From NCBI RefSeq assembly GCF_001421535.1, contig NZ_LMKN01000010.1:42361-106360 (forward strand): DNA of 64,000 nt, read 5' to 3'. Positions 41,137 to 50,007 of this stretch are shown here, piece by piece (within the stretch, counting starts at the first letter, position 1; each line of letters starts with the position of its first letter). Made by a program: the position numbers and the translations under genes. The DNA comes from Sphingomonas sp. Leaf20. Its GTDB lineage: Bacteria; Pseudomonadota; Alphaproteobacteria; Sphingomonadales; Sphingomonadaceae. The notes under the pieces are model-generated. The model had not been told where the DNA came from and searched no databases. It worked only from the letters and a program-made list of their open reading frames with translations.

Positions 41137-42588
41137 TCAGAAACGTTCAGCCAGCAACGCCGGGCGACGACGCTCGAGATCGAGGATCAGGTCGCCGAAC
41201 AGGCCGTTCGCCCAGGCAAACCACGGGCGCGAGAAGCGCGCGGGATCGTCCTTGTCGAACGATTCATGGATGAAGCCGGTGCCCGCATCGGTCGTCTTCA
41301 GCCACTTCAGGCATTGACGAATCTCGGCATTGTCATCGCTGGTCATCGCGCGGACGATGATCGACATCGGCCAGATCATGCCGAGCCCCTTGTGCGGGCC
41401 GCCGATGCCCTCGGCTGCGGTGCCGGTGAAGAAATACGGATTGCGCGTGCTCCAGGCGAGCGCGCGGGTGCGGCGATACAGTGGATCGGTCCGCGGGGCG
41501 GCGCCCAGCAACGGCAGCGCGGACAGGCTCGGCACATTCGCGTCGTCCATGAAGATCGCATTGCCGAACCCGTCGACCTCGAACGCCCAGACCTTGCTGC
41601 CCTTGCCGTCGTCCATCTGGCCATGCGCCTTGAGCGCGGCATCGACCTCGTCTGCCAATGCGATGCAGTCGGCCGCGGCAGCGGTATCGTGGCGTGCCTC
41701 GGCATGGATCTTCGCCAGCATCCGCAGGGCTGCAACCGCGAACAGGTTGGACGGGATCAGGAACGGCAGCGTGCAGGCATCGTCGGACGGACGGAACATC
41801 GAATGGATCAAGCCGACCTTGCTCGTCGGCGCGCCGATTCCCTTCAGCATCAGCGTCTCGGTCGCATGGCGATTGACGCGCTCGAACTTATACGGTCCGT
41901 CGCCGGTCTTGCGCTGCTGTTCGCGCATCGTCGCGACGGCGCGCGCCATCGCCTTGGCCCACAATCCATCGAACGGAACGGGGTCCTTCGTTTCGCTCCA
42001 ATAGGCGTGCGCCAGCCGCATCGGATAGCAGAGCGAATCGAGTTCCCACTTCCGCTCGGCGACGCCCGGCCGCATCTCGGTCATGTCGGTTACCGCGCCG
42101 AGGTTCGACTTGGCGGTGGGATCGGCCATGAATGCATTGGCGTAGGAGTCGATCAGGATGCAGCGCGCCTGCCGCTGGATCACGCCCTGGAACAACCGGC
42201 GCAGCGCAGGGTCCTGGCGGCACAGATGGACGTAGGTCTGGAGCTGCGCCGAACTGTCGCGCAGCCACATCGCCTCGATGTCGCCGGTGATGACGAACGT
42301 GTCGGGCTTGCCGTCGATGGTGCTGGTGAAGACGGTGGTGTCGAGCGTGTTGGGGTAGCAATTTTCGAACAATTGCGCGAGGCCGGGGTCCGCGATCTTC
42401 GCCTTCACGCGCGCGATCTCGTGTTCGACGGCAATGCTTACGAAGCGTCTGCGCGCAACGGGCGGACGGCGATCGGGGGGGGCTGCATGTTTTCGAGCGC
42501 TGGCGGGTGTAGCTGCGAGAAGCATCGCGCTGACCGACATCGCCAAACCTTCGCGACGGTTAAGTCCTCTCAGAGTGGAATCGTTCAT
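41137..42588 (-). CDS. Glycoside hydrolase family 125 exo-alpha-1,6-mannosidase
   Basis: The 483-residue protein has an N-terminal signal-like segment with a twin-Arg look (NRREGLAMSVSAMLLAATPASA). The GH125 (old DUF1237) blocks are TFVITGDIEAMWLRDSSAQLQTYV, SYANAFMADP, ERKWELDSLCYPMRLAHAYW, RHATETLMLKGIG, SMFRPSDDACTLPFLIPSNLFAV and GTGFIHESFDKDDPARFSRPWFAWANGLFGDLI. Family members remove non-reducing alpha-1,6-mannose by inversion. Paired with GH92 it fits periplasmic trimming of mannan or N-glycan-like chains. Start at ATG 42588; the upstream ribosome site is weak (GAGA). Confidence 0.92.
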   Translation of the reverse strand: MNDSTLRGLNRREGLAMSVSAMLLAATPASARKHAAPPDRRPPVARRRFVSIAVEHEIARVKAKIADPGLAQLFENCYPNTLDTTVFTSTIDGKPDTFVITGDIEAMWLRDSSAQLQTYVHLCRQDPALRRLFQGVIQRQARCILIDSYANAFMADPTAKSNLGAVTDMTEMRPGVAERKWELDSLCYPMRLAHAYWSETKDPVPFDGLWAKAMARAVATMREQQRKTGDGPYKFERVNRHATETLMLKGIGAPTSKVGLIHSMFRPSDDACTLPFLIPSNLFAVAALRMLAKIHAEARHDTAAAADCIALADEVDAALKAHGQMDDGKGSKVWAFEVDGFGNAIFMDDANVPSLSALPLLGAAPRTDPLYRRTRALAWSTRNPYFFTGTAAEGIGGPHKGLGMIWPMSIIVRAMTSDDNAEIRQCLKWLKTTDAGTGFIHESFDKDDPARFSRPWFAWANGLFGDLILDLERRRPALLAERF

Positions 42589-42603
42589 CTGGATATTCTC
42601 TCG

Positions 42604-42737
42604 ATAATAGGATATAGCTTATGCCAAGAGTAATTAAAGCTATCGGATCGTCCGATGTTGCACGGCGTTTGGCATCGGGACTTTCTGGCAGTCCCAAAAT
42701 CATCGCTGTGCCGAATGCGATCAAGGTATCCTATTAT
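42604..42737. promoter_or_regulatory. Inverted repeats upstream of the alpha-mannosidase operon
   Basis: ATAATAGGATA (42604-42614) recurs perfectly inverted as TATCCTATTAT (42727-42737). Between them lies a compact palindrome ATCGGA-TCG-TCCGAT (42642-42656). The first repeat is only 16 bases before the GH125 start. The pair could be looped operators or the feet of a small inverted-repeat element. The rest of the gap to 42941 shows nothing else. Confidence 0.45.
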
Positions 42738-42941
42738 GAACTTGATAACGAGGTCAGGCATGGGGATCAAGCGAAAGGGTAAAGTAATTTTCCTTATTCG
42801 CTTTGCGGCTCGTTCGACGCCGCTGCGACGGCAATGCAGCCGGCGTGATCGTTCGCGGCGAGCGCCGAATAAATAGGAGCCCCACCGGCTGCCGCATGTT
42901 CGGCGCGCGCGTTGGGCACCTGTACGATCAGGAGCTCATTC

Positions 42942-43859
42942 ATGGTAAAAGTCTCTGGCGCGACCGATTATGCGGAGCGCGATGCCAGCATTGCGATCAA
43001 CAGCTACACGACGGTGTTGCGCCGGCCCCGCGTTCCTCATGAGGTGTTCGCGACCTACTGGCGCGACGTCCACGGGCCGTTGTGCGCGCGCATTCCGGGG
43101 CTCGCCTGGTATGTCCAGCATCATGTGAACCGCGAGCAGGACGCGCATCTCTGGCCTGCGATCGACGGGATCGAGACGTTTGCGGACTATGAACTCGACG
43201 GCGGCGTCGAGATCGGTTTCGCGTCGAAGGCGGATCAGGATGTCTTCAATGCCGCGAGCCACATCCTGTTCGCCGACGAGCAGAACATGTTTGCGGCGAC
43301 GGTTGCCTATGCGTTGCCACAGGGCTCGCGGACGCTGATCGACCGCGTCGCCGATCCGGTGCCCAACGGCGATGACGGACTGGACCGGATCCACGTCCAT
43401 CTTGGTGCCGCCACCGAGGATCTGGAAGCATTCGGCGAGTTCATGCGCGGATTTGCCGAGACGCTGGTGGCAGACGACGCGGTGATCAAGCTCCGGCTGC
43501 ACCTGCCCGAGCGGTACGACAATGCAGAGCCCGCGCCGCCTGCGCCCAACGTCGATCATGAAGTACCAGCGTCCCGTACGGTAATCGCGGTGATCGAACT
43601 CGCGTTCGAGTCCCCGCTCACTCGTCGCAGGTTTTTCGAATCCGACGCCTTTCTGGCAACGCAGAACGCGCAGAAGGCGCATATCGCTTATGCCTCGGCC
43701 TTCGCCGTCAGTGGCGTCTACACCTATGTGCGTGACAAGCATCTGACGACGGCCGGGCTGCGCGGAAGCCGTCAGGCGCAACTGATCGAGCGGCTCGGGG
43801 CGAACAACCAGATCGCGCGCGACGTCCGGCATCTCATGCATACGGGAACGCTCGACTGA
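42942..43859 (+). CDS. EthD-domain protein
   Basis: The 305-residue product carries, near the N-terminus, the EthD signature INSYTTVLRRPRVPHEVFATYWRDVHGPLCARIPGLAWYVQHHV. A less conserved second dimeric alpha/beta-barrel-like half follows (RIHVHLGAATEDLEAFGEFMRGFAETL, RTVIAVIELAFES). EthD-type ferredoxin-like folds occur in small oxygenase- or lyase-like accessory proteins. No catalytic role can be stated. ATG 42942 is chosen because AGGAG stands upstream; the longer frame starts at GTG 42912. It is divergent from the mannosidase operon. Confidence 0.8.
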   Translation: MVKVSGATDYAERDASIAINSYTTVLRRPRVPHEVFATYWRDVHGPLCARIPGLAWYVQHHVNREQDAHLWPAIDGIETFADYELDGGVEIGFASKADQDVFNAASHILFADEQNMFAATVAYALPQGSRTLIDRVADPVPNGDDGLDRIHVHLGAATEDLEAFGEFMRGFAETLVADDAVIKLRLHLPERYDNAEPAPPAPNVDHEVPASRTVIAVIELAFESPLTRRRFFESDAFLATQNAQKAHIAYASAFAVSGVYTYVRDKHLTTAGLRGSRQAQLIERLGANNQIARDVRHLMHTGTLD

Positions 43860-43981
43860 CCCAGGCTGCCCCGCTCGAGGGCGCGGTACGACGTGCAGGC
43901 ATCCTGCGTAACGTGTGCCCCGTCTCCGGCGGTGCATTTGCAAACGGGGGCGGGACGGAGGAGCGCGCCGCAGCGCAGCGT

Positions 43982-43995
43982 TTGATCATCGTCAA
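43982..43995. promoter_or_regulatory. FNR/FixK-type box before the hemerythrin-like gene
   Basis: TTGATCATCGTCAA matches the FNR consensus TTGAT-N4-ATCAA with one mismatch. It stands 46 bases before ATG 44042. Confidence 0.7.
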
Positions 43996-44041
43996 TGCCG
44001 CATTCCCGGTGCCGTGCAAGCTGCCCGGACGAGGAGGGATG

Positions 44042-44575
44042 ATGACCGAGCACGACGGACAGCGCGACGGCCGGGCGTCGGGCAGGGCCCGGCATGTCAT
44101 CGATGCGACCGACCTGCGGGCGTTGGTCGCGGATCACGCCAGGCTTCACGGCCTGTGCGATCGCCTCGAAGCATGCGCCGATCTCTTGCCGGAGAAGCTT
44201 TCGCACGACGAGGCTGGCGCCCTCGGCCGCAGCTTGCAGGCAATCGTCGCCGGGCATCGCGATCAGGAAAATGCCGTGATCGATGCGTTGTTCGCGCGCG
44301 ATGGTGTCGACGCGCTGACGGCTGCGCTGCTCGGGCGGATCCGCGCACGGCATCTGAGCGACGCGATCGATGCGGACGACATAGTGGCGGTCCTGTCCGG
44401 TGCTTCGAGGCCGGGGGCGGAAGCATTCGGCTTCATGCTGCGCGGTTTTTTCGAAGGATGCAGGGCGGCGATGGCCTTCACCGAGCTGGTCGTGCTGCTG
44501 CTCGGTGCCCCGCGCCTCAGTCACACTGCGCGGGCGGTGTTGATCGACAGCCTTTGCGCGCGACGCGCGGTTTAG
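44042..44575 (+). CDS. Hemerythrin-like (HHE domain) protein
   Basis: The 177-residue helical protein has LRALVADHARLHGLCDRLEACADLLP, IVAGHRDQENAVIDALFARDG and IRARHLSDAIDADDIVAVLSG. The spaced His and Glu residues (DHxRLHxL, GHRDQE, RHLSD) fit a diiron HHE site but are not a perfect match, so metal binding is likely rather than certain. Proteins of this type handle O2, NO or iron under low oxygen. GGAGGG lies just before ATG 44042 and an FNR-like box lies 46 bases upstream. Its 3' end overlaps the fnr gene by four bases on the opposite strand. Confidence 0.6.
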   Translation: MTEHDGQRDGRASGRARHVIDATDLRALVADHARLHGLCDRLEACADLLPEKLSHDEAGALGRSLQAIVAGHRDQENAVIDALFARDGVDALTAALLGRIRARHLSDAIDADDIVAVLSGASRPGAEAFGFMLRGFFEGCRAAMAFTELVVLLLGAPRLSHTARAVLIDSLCARRAV

Positions 44576-45282
44576 GCGGCTTCGGCTAGGTCCTGCAACG
44601 CGCCTTCATCGGAGATCGTGATCGCCCGCCCCCCCGGGAGTGCGATCACGCCTGCGGCCTTCAGCCGGGTCATCTGACGGCTGACCGTCTCGATCGTCAG
44701 TCCGAGGACGTCGGCGATCTGGCCGCGCGTCAGTGGCAGATCGAACGTGATCGGGCCGCCGGGCGTCGCGCAACACCCGGTCGCGGACGCGCGCAACGCC
44801 ATGTCGAGCAGAAAACCTGCAATCTTCTCCTGCGCCGATTTGCGCGCCAGCGACAGGATCCGGGTCCGCGCCACCGCCAGCGCGGCGAGCGTGCGTTGCA
44901 ACAGCAGTCGCTCCATCCGCGCATGATCCTCAAGCACGCGTTCGAACGCGTCGCGCGGAAAGATACAAAGTTCCGCGTCGGTCAGCGCGGTTATCGTGAA
45001 ATCGGCTTGGCCGGCATAGGGCTGGCCGACGAAATCGGCGGGGTACAGCAGCCCGACGATCTGCTCGCGACCATCGGGCGTCGCCGCGACCAGCTTGAGC
45101 ACGCCGGACAGGAGGTTTGCACAGATGATGCTGTCGTCGCCCGCCCAGATCAACGTCTGGCCGCGTGTAATCTTGCGGCGGCGGCCAAGCGTATTGAGCG
45201 CGGTCAGCTCAAGATCGGTCAGGCTGCTGCAAAGAGCCTGGTCGCGGACGGCGCAATCCGCGCAGATATCGTGGTGAGCCAT
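44572..45282 (-). CDS. fnr: Crp/Fnr-family oxygen-responsive regulator (FnrN/FixK-like)
   Basis: The product has 236 residues. The N-terminal cluster CADCAVRDQALC (Cys7, Cys10, Cys18) plus the Cys of TDAELCIFPRDAF match the four ligands of a 4Fe-4S FNR sensor, although the spacing to the third Cys differs slightly from E. coli. The cNMP-binding-type barrel is followed by a dimer helix and the helix-turn-helix LTRGQIADVLGLTIETVSRQMTRLKAAGVI, where ETVSR is the FNR recognition helix. It probably activates the boxes found before hemerythrin, cyd and ompW genes. It is encoded downstream of cydX, same strand. The gene name is by family. Confidence 0.9.
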   Translation of the reverse strand: MAHHDICADCAVRDQALCSSLTDLELTALNTLGRRRKITRGQTLIWAGDDSIICANLLSGVLKLVAATPDGREQIVGLLYPADFVGQPYAGQADFTITALTDAELCIFPRDAFERVLEDHARMERLLLQRTLAALAVARTRILSLARKSAQEKIAGFLLDMALRASATGCCATPGGPITFDLPLTRGQIADVLGLTIETVSRQMTRLKAAGVIALPGGRAITISDEGALQDLAEAA

Positions 45283-45345
45283 TGACCGGGTATAGTATGA
45301 CCATCGCGAATATCCGCGTGAATTCTTTGCAGCGGCGTAATGCGT

Positions 45346-45459
45346 TCAGGCGCTATCCCCATCATCCGCGATCGGCAGATGGAACTCATGCCAGATACCA
45401 TTGAGGATGCCGAAGCCGACCGCGAGCCCGAGGCCGAGAACCCAGGTGAAATACCACAT
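45346..45459 (-). CDS. cydX: Cytochrome bd oxidase small subunit CydX
   Basis: The 37-residue single-helix protein is MWYFTWVLGLGLAVGFGILN followed by GIWHEFHLPIADDGDSA. The MWYFTWVLG...N..W.E pattern is diagnostic of CydX, needed for stability and activity of cytochrome bd. AAGGA stands 9-10 bases before ATG 45459. It begins 26 bases after the cydB stop in the same operon. Confidence 0.93.
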   Translation of the reverse strand: MWYFTWVLGLGLAVGFGILNGIWHEFHLPIADDGDSA

Positions 45460-45485
45460 GATTAGATGTCCTTGATGATGCCGGC

Positions 45486-46625
45486 TCAATAGAAATCGGG
45501 GTTTGTCGCGACCTCGCGCGTCGTGACCCGGCCGAACATCACCGAGTAGGCCCAGGCGGTGTAGGCCAGCACGATCGGCAGCAGTACGACGGTGACGAGC
45601 AGCATGATGCCGAGCGTCCGCGCGCTCGACGACGCGTTCCACAGCGTCAGGCTCGAATGCGCGTCGATGCTGGAGGGCAGGATAAACGGAAACATCGACA
45701 GCCCCACGGTTGCGATGATGCCCGTGGCCGATGCCGACGACCCTGCGAACGCCGCCCGTTCCCAGCCCCGCCGGATCCCGACCAGCGCAAGTGCCGCTCC
45801 GCCAAACCCGAGCACCGGGGCGATCGTCATCCAGGGGTAGCGACCATAGTTGGCAAGCCACGCGCCACGCGCGATCTCGCTCGTGGTGTGCAACGGATTG
45901 GACGGGCCCGAGGGATCGATCGCACCGACGATGCGAAAGCCGATATCCGCCTGCGCGACGAAGCCCCAGCCGACTGCGAACAAGATGAGCGAGGCCAAAC
46001 CGGCGACCGTTCCGAATGTGCGGGCGCGATCATGAACCGCGCCATGTTCGATCTTGATCGCCAGCCATGCACTGCCGTGGAGCATCAGCATCGATACCGA
46101 CAGCAGCCCGCACAACAGCGTGAACGGCGAGAACAGCCCGAGAAAACTGCCGTCGAACACCGTGCGCATGTCGCTGTCGAGGCGGAAGGGCGCGCCCGAC
46201 AGGACATTGCCGACCGCCACGCCGAACACGAGCGCCGGCACGAACCCGCCCGCGAAGAGCGCCCAGTCCCACCGCGACCGCCACGCCGGATCCGGGCGCT
46301 TCGAGCGGTATTTGAAGCCGACCGGGCGCAAGATCAGGGCGGCCAGAACGAGGAACATCGCGAGGTAGAAGCCCGAAAAGCTGATCGCATAGACGAACGG
46401 CCACGCCGCGAAGATCGCGCCGCCGGCGAGGATGAACCATACCTGGTTACCCTCCCACGTCGGACCGATCGAGTTGATCACCATCCGTCGCTCGGCATCG
46501 GTACGACCGACGAACGGGAGCATCGCCGCGACGCCCAGATCGAAGCCATCGGTCAGCGCAAAGCCGATGAGCAAGACCCCCATGAGCGCCCACCAAATCA
46601 GACGCAGTGTTTCATAGTCGAACAT
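45486..46625 (-). CDS. cydB: Cytochrome bd ubiquinol oxidase subunit II
   Basis: The 379-residue membrane protein starts MFDYETLRLIWWALMGVLLIGFALTDGFDLGVAAMLPFVG and has the conserved MVINSIGPTWEGNQVWFILAGGAIFAAWP. The remainder is about eight helices ending AYTAWAYSVMFGRV. It pairs with CydA to form the high-affinity quinol oxidase in the inner membrane. It starts 13 bases after the cydA stop. Full family length. Confidence 0.95.
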   Translation of the reverse strand: MFDYETLRLIWWALMGVLLIGFALTDGFDLGVAAMLPFVGRTDAERRMVINSIGPTWEGNQVWFILAGGAIFAAWPFVYAISFSGFYLAMFLVLAALILRPVGFKYRSKRPDPAWRSRWDWALFAGGFVPALVFGVAVGNVLSGAPFRLDSDMRTVFDGSFLGLFSPFTLLCGLLSVSMLMLHGSAWLAIKIEHGAVHDRARTFGTVAGLASLILFAVGWGFVAQADIGFRIVGAIDPSGPSNPLHTTSEIARGAWLANYGRYPWMTIAPVLGFGGAALALVGIRRGWERAAFAGSSASATGIIATVGLSMFPFILPSSIDAHSSLTLWNASSSARTLGIMLLVTVVLLPIVLAYTAWAYSVMFGRVTTREVATNPDFY

Positions 46626-46638
46626 GTCTGGTCTCCCC

Positions 46639-48210
46639 TCAGGCGGTGACGGCGACGTCGTGAGCGACGTGTGGCGCAGGCCGGAAATCCTCGTGATCCT
46701 CGAACGGGCCCTTTCGGATCGTCGACAGGATCAACCGCACCTCGATGACCGCCAGCGTGCCGTAGATCGCGGTAAAGCCGATGATCGTCGTCCACAGCAC
46801 CCCGCGGGTGAGCGACGACGCTGCCAGGAACGTCGGCAGCACCCCCTCGATCGCCCAGGGTTGTCGTCCGATCTCGGCAAGCATCCAGCCGAGCTCGATC
46901 GCAATCCAGGGCAGCGGGATCGCGATGACCGCAAGCTTCAGGAACCAGCGCGTCTGCATGTGCAGTCGGAGCGACGTCAGCACGAATGCGGTGCCGAACA
47001 GCGCGATCATCAAGAAGCCGATGAACGCCATGATCCGGAAGCTCCAGAACATCAGCGGCACGTTCGGGACGACGTCCCACGCGGTCGCGGCGATCAGCTG
47101 CGGGCTCGCCATCCTTGGATCGGCGATGTGGCGTTTGAGGAGCAGCGCATAGCCCAGATCACGCTTGTGCGCCTCGAACCGCGCGCGTTCGGCGATATTG
47201 GTGCGGTCGATCTTAAGATGCTCGACCGCATCATAGGCGATGACGCCCGAGGTGATCCGTTCCTGCGCCTTCAGCACCAGTTCGGACATCCCCGTCACCT
47301 CGCTATCGAGGCTTCGCGTCGCGATCAGCCCGAGCACCCACGGAATCTGCACCTCATAGCGGGTTTCGCGTGCGGCGACGTCGGGCAACCCGAACAGGGT
47401 CAGGCCGGCGGGGGCAGGGGCGGTGTGCCAGGCCGCCTCGATCGCCGCGAGCTTCATCCGCTGGTTGTCGGTCAGCGCGTACCCGCTCTCGTCGCCGAGC
47501 ACGACAACCGAGAGCGACCCGGCAAGCCCGAATGCGGCGGCGACCGTCATCGAACGCCGTGCCACCGCGGTATAGCGTCCCTTGAGAAGCCAGAACGCCG
47601 AGATGCCGAGCACGACGACCGACGCGCAGACATAGCCCGCGCTGACGGTGTGGACGAACTTGGCCTGCGCGATCGGGTTGAACAGCACTGCGCCGAAATC
47701 GCTGACTTCCATCCGCATCGTGTCGGTATTGAACTCGGCGCCGGTCGGGTTCTGCATCCAGCCGTTTGCAACGAGGATCCACAGCGCCGACAAATTGGTG
47801 CCGAGCGCGACCATGCACGTGACGATCAGGTGGCCGAGCTTCGTCAGCCGCTCCCATCCGAAGAACATCAGCCCGACGAAGGTCGCCTCGAGGAAGAACG
47901 CCATCAACCCCTCGATCGCGAGCGGCGCGCCGAAGATGTCGCCGACATAATGCGAGAAATACGACCAGTTGGTGCCGAACTGGAATTCCATCGTCAGCCC
48001 GGTTGCAACGCCCAGCACGAAGTTGATCGCGAAGATCCGTCCCCAGAACCGGGTGACGACGCGCCAGATCGGCCGGTTCGTCATGACGTACACTGACTCC
48101 ATGATGACCAGCATCATCGAAAGGCCGAGCGTCAGCGGGACGAACAGGAAATGGTACAAAGCTGTCAGCGCGAATTGCAGCCGCGACAGGTCGATGACCG
48201 CAAGGTCCAT
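46639..48210 (-). CDS. cydA: Cytochrome bd ubiquinol oxidase subunit I
   Basis: The 523-residue subunit has MDLAVIDLSRLQFALTALYHFLFVPLTLGLS with the heme b595 ligand His, FAINFVLGVATGLTMEFQFGTNWSYFSHYVGDIFGAPLAIEGLMAFFLEATFVGLMFFGW, and KFVHTVSAGYV with the heme b558 His. A Q-loop region of medium length follows and the C-terminal helices end with GRQPWAIEGVLPT. It oxidises ubiquinol and reduces O2 at low tension. A perfect FNR-like palindrome lies 73 bases upstream (48283-48296), shared with divergent cydD. ATG 48210 follows GGGGAG. Confidence 0.95.
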   Translation of the reverse strand: MDLAVIDLSRLQFALTALYHFLFVPLTLGLSMMLVIMESVYVMTNRPIWRVVTRFWGRIFAINFVLGVATGLTMEFQFGTNWSYFSHYVGDIFGAPLAIEGLMAFFLEATFVGLMFFGWERLTKLGHLIVTCMVALGTNLSALWILVANGWMQNPTGAEFNTDTMRMEVSDFGAVLFNPIAQAKFVHTVSAGYVCASVVVLGISAFWLLKGRYTAVARRSMTVAAAFGLAGSLSVVVLGDESGYALTDNQRMKLAAIEAAWHTAPAPAGLTLFGLPDVAARETRYEVQIPWVLGLIATRSLDSEVTGMSELVLKAQERITSGVIAYDAVEHLKIDRTNIAERARFEAHKRDLGYALLLKRHIADPRMASPQLIAATAWDVVPNVPLMFWSFRIMAFIGFLMIALFGTAFVLTSLRLHMQTRWFLKLAVIAIPLPWIAIELGWMLAEIGRQPWAIEGVLPTFLAASSLTRGVLWTTIIGFTAIYGTLAVIEVRLILSTIRKGPFEDHEDFRPAPHVAHDVAVTA

Positions 48211-48282
48211 GATGACGCTCCCCAGAAGGCCGTCGACCGGCCCTGTCCTCGAAGGCGTTAGGCACCGGGGGCAGCGCAAACA

Positions 48283-48296
48283 TTGACCGCGGTCAA
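48283..48296. promoter_or_regulatory. FNR-type box between cydA and cydD
   Basis: TTGACCGCGGTCAA is a perfect 14-bp palindrome of the TTGAC-N4-GTCAA class. It is in the divergent promoter region, 73 bases from cydA and 35 from cydD. Confidence 0.8.
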
Positions 48297-48330
48297 AGAC
48301 GCGCACGGCGGCGCCGTCGATTGCGGTGGC

Positions 48331-50007
48331 ATGAGCAGCATCGCAACGGCCGACGTTTCACGGGATCACGCGCGCGCGTCGCGTACCTATCTGAAGGCGG
48401 TGGTCGCCGATGGCGGCGGCGTGCGGCTGTCGACGAGCCTGCTGCTGCTCGACAGTGTCGCCGCGATCGGGTTCGCGGCCGGGCTGGCGGGCGGCGTCGT
48501 GACCGCGCACGACGGGGTGGCCGCAATGCTGCCCTGGGCGTTGCTCGCGGGCGGTTCGGCAATCGGACGCGGCGGGTGCGCGATGCTTGCTGTGCGGGTC
48601 GGCGCGGGCGGCGCATACCGCGCGAAGATACGGCTGCGGCGGCGCATCATCGACGCGGCGCTGCACCGCAGCCCGGGTTCCGACGCGACGACGGGTACGC
48701 TGATGAGTGCGGCGGTGGACGAGGTCGATGCGATCGACGGCTATGTCGCGCGTTTCCTGCCCGCGCGGAAGGCGGCGGCGGTCGCGCCCTTGATCGTGCT
48801 GGCGGCAACGACTGCCGCGAGCCCGATCGCTGCGGCGATCCTCGTGGCGACGTTCTTTCCGTTCCTCGTGGCGATGATCCTCGCTGGCGGTGCCGCAGCG
48901 GATGCGTCGCGGCGCCAGTTCGTCGCGCTTGCCCGGCTGTCGGAGCTGTTCGCGGACCGGATCGGTGCACTGCCGACGGTGCTGGCCTTTCGAGCGGAAG
49001 CACGCGAGGCGCGCGCGCTCGGCGAGGCCTCGGAGGACCTTGCACGGCGTACGATGCGCGTGCTCCGCGTCGCGTTCCTGTCGTCGGGAGCGCTCGAGTT
49101 CTTCGCGGCGTTGTCGGTTGCGCTTGTCGCTGTGTATGCCGGGTTCAACCTGCTGGGTCTGCTGCCGTTCCCGGTGCCCGAAACGCTCGATCTCGGCCGT
49201 GCATTCTTCGTGCTGGCGCTTGCCCCCGAATTCTACGCGCCGATGCGCCGGCTGGCAGCGGCGTACCACGATCGGCAGGCGGCAGAGACCGCAGGCGAGC
49301 GGCTGGCGGCTGTGGAAACGGCCAAGGCGACGCCTGCGCCGTTGGTGTGTCTCGTGCCGAAAACGGTGCCTGCGATCCGCTTCGAGTCCGTTTCGATCCG
49401 TTACGCCGGTCAGGAGCGCGCGGCGGTGTCTGGCGTTTCTTTCGACGTTTCGCCGGGGATGATCGTCGCGCTGATCGGCGCGTCGGGGAGCGGCAAGAGT
49501 AGCCTGCTGCATCTGTTGCTCGGCCTTGCACCGTTGTCGGCCGGCCGCGTGTCGATCGGTGGCCAGGACCTGGGCGCGATCGGCAGCATCGCGCCGATGG
49601 TCGCATGGATGGGCCAGTCGTCGCTGATCCTGGCGGGAACCATCGGATCGAACATCGCGCTTGCGCATCCCACGGCATCCTCCGAGCGCATCGCCGAGGT
49701 CGCGCGCATCGCTGGCCTGGCGCCGATGCTGCTCGCGCGGGGCGGGTTGGCGGCGGTGATCGATGCGAGGGGCAGCAGCCTGTCAGGGGGAGAACGGCGC
49801 CGCATCGCGCTGGCGCGTGCGATCCTGAAGCCGGCTCCCGTGCTGTTGCTCGACGAGCCGACTGCGCATCTCGATGCGGTGTCCGAAGCGCGCCTGATCG
49901 CGGCGATTGCGCGGACCTCCGCCGGCCGCACGACGATCATCGCGACCCATAGCGCAAAGCTCGCCGCGATCGCCGATCTCGTCATCGATCTGGGAGACCG
50001 CACGTGA
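48331..50007 (+). CDS. cydD: Thiol reductant ABC exporter subunit CydD
   Basis: The 558-residue fused permease-ATPase has six TM segments in the N-terminal half. In the C-terminal half are the Walker A GASGSGKSS (from residue 383), the signature LSGGERRRIALARAI, the Walker B VLLLDEPTAHLD and the H-loop IIATHSAKL. With CydC it exports cysteine/glutathione to the periplasm, needed to assemble cytochrome bd. ATG 48331 is chosen because the upstream part of the longer frame overlaps the FNR box. It overlaps cydC by four bases. Confidence 0.93.
   Translation: MSSIATADVSRDHARASRTYLKAVVADGGGVRLSTSLLLLDSVAAIGFAAGLAGGVVTAHDGVAAMLPWALLAGGSAIGRGGCAMLAVRVGAGGAYRAKIRLRRRIIDAALHRSPGSDATTGTLMSAAVDEVDAIDGYVARFLPARKAAAVAPLIVLAATTAASPIAAAILVATFFPFLVAMILAGGAAADASRRQFVALARLSELFADRIGALPTVLAFRAEAREARALGEASEDLARRTMRVLRVAFLSSGALEFFAALSVALVAVYAGFNLLGLLPFPVPETLDLGRAFFVLALAPEFYAPMRRLAAAYHDRQAAETAGERLAAVETAKATPAPLVCLVPKTVPAIRFESVSIRYAGQERAAVSGVSFDVSPGMIVALIGASGSGKSSLLHLLLGLAPLSAGRVSIGGQDLGAIGSIAPMVAWMGQSSLILAGTIGSNIALAHPTASSERIAEVARIAGLAPMLLARGGLAAVIDARGSSLSGGERRRIALARAILKPAPVLLLDEPTAHLDAVSEARLIAAIARTSAGRTTIIATHSAKLAAIADLVIDLGDRT

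Noticed and set aside
45283..45345. An FNR-like half site TTGACCGGG between cydX and fnr
   Set aside because: The second half (GTCAA or ATCAA) is missing at the proper spacing, so autoregulation by FNR cannot be supported from sequence.
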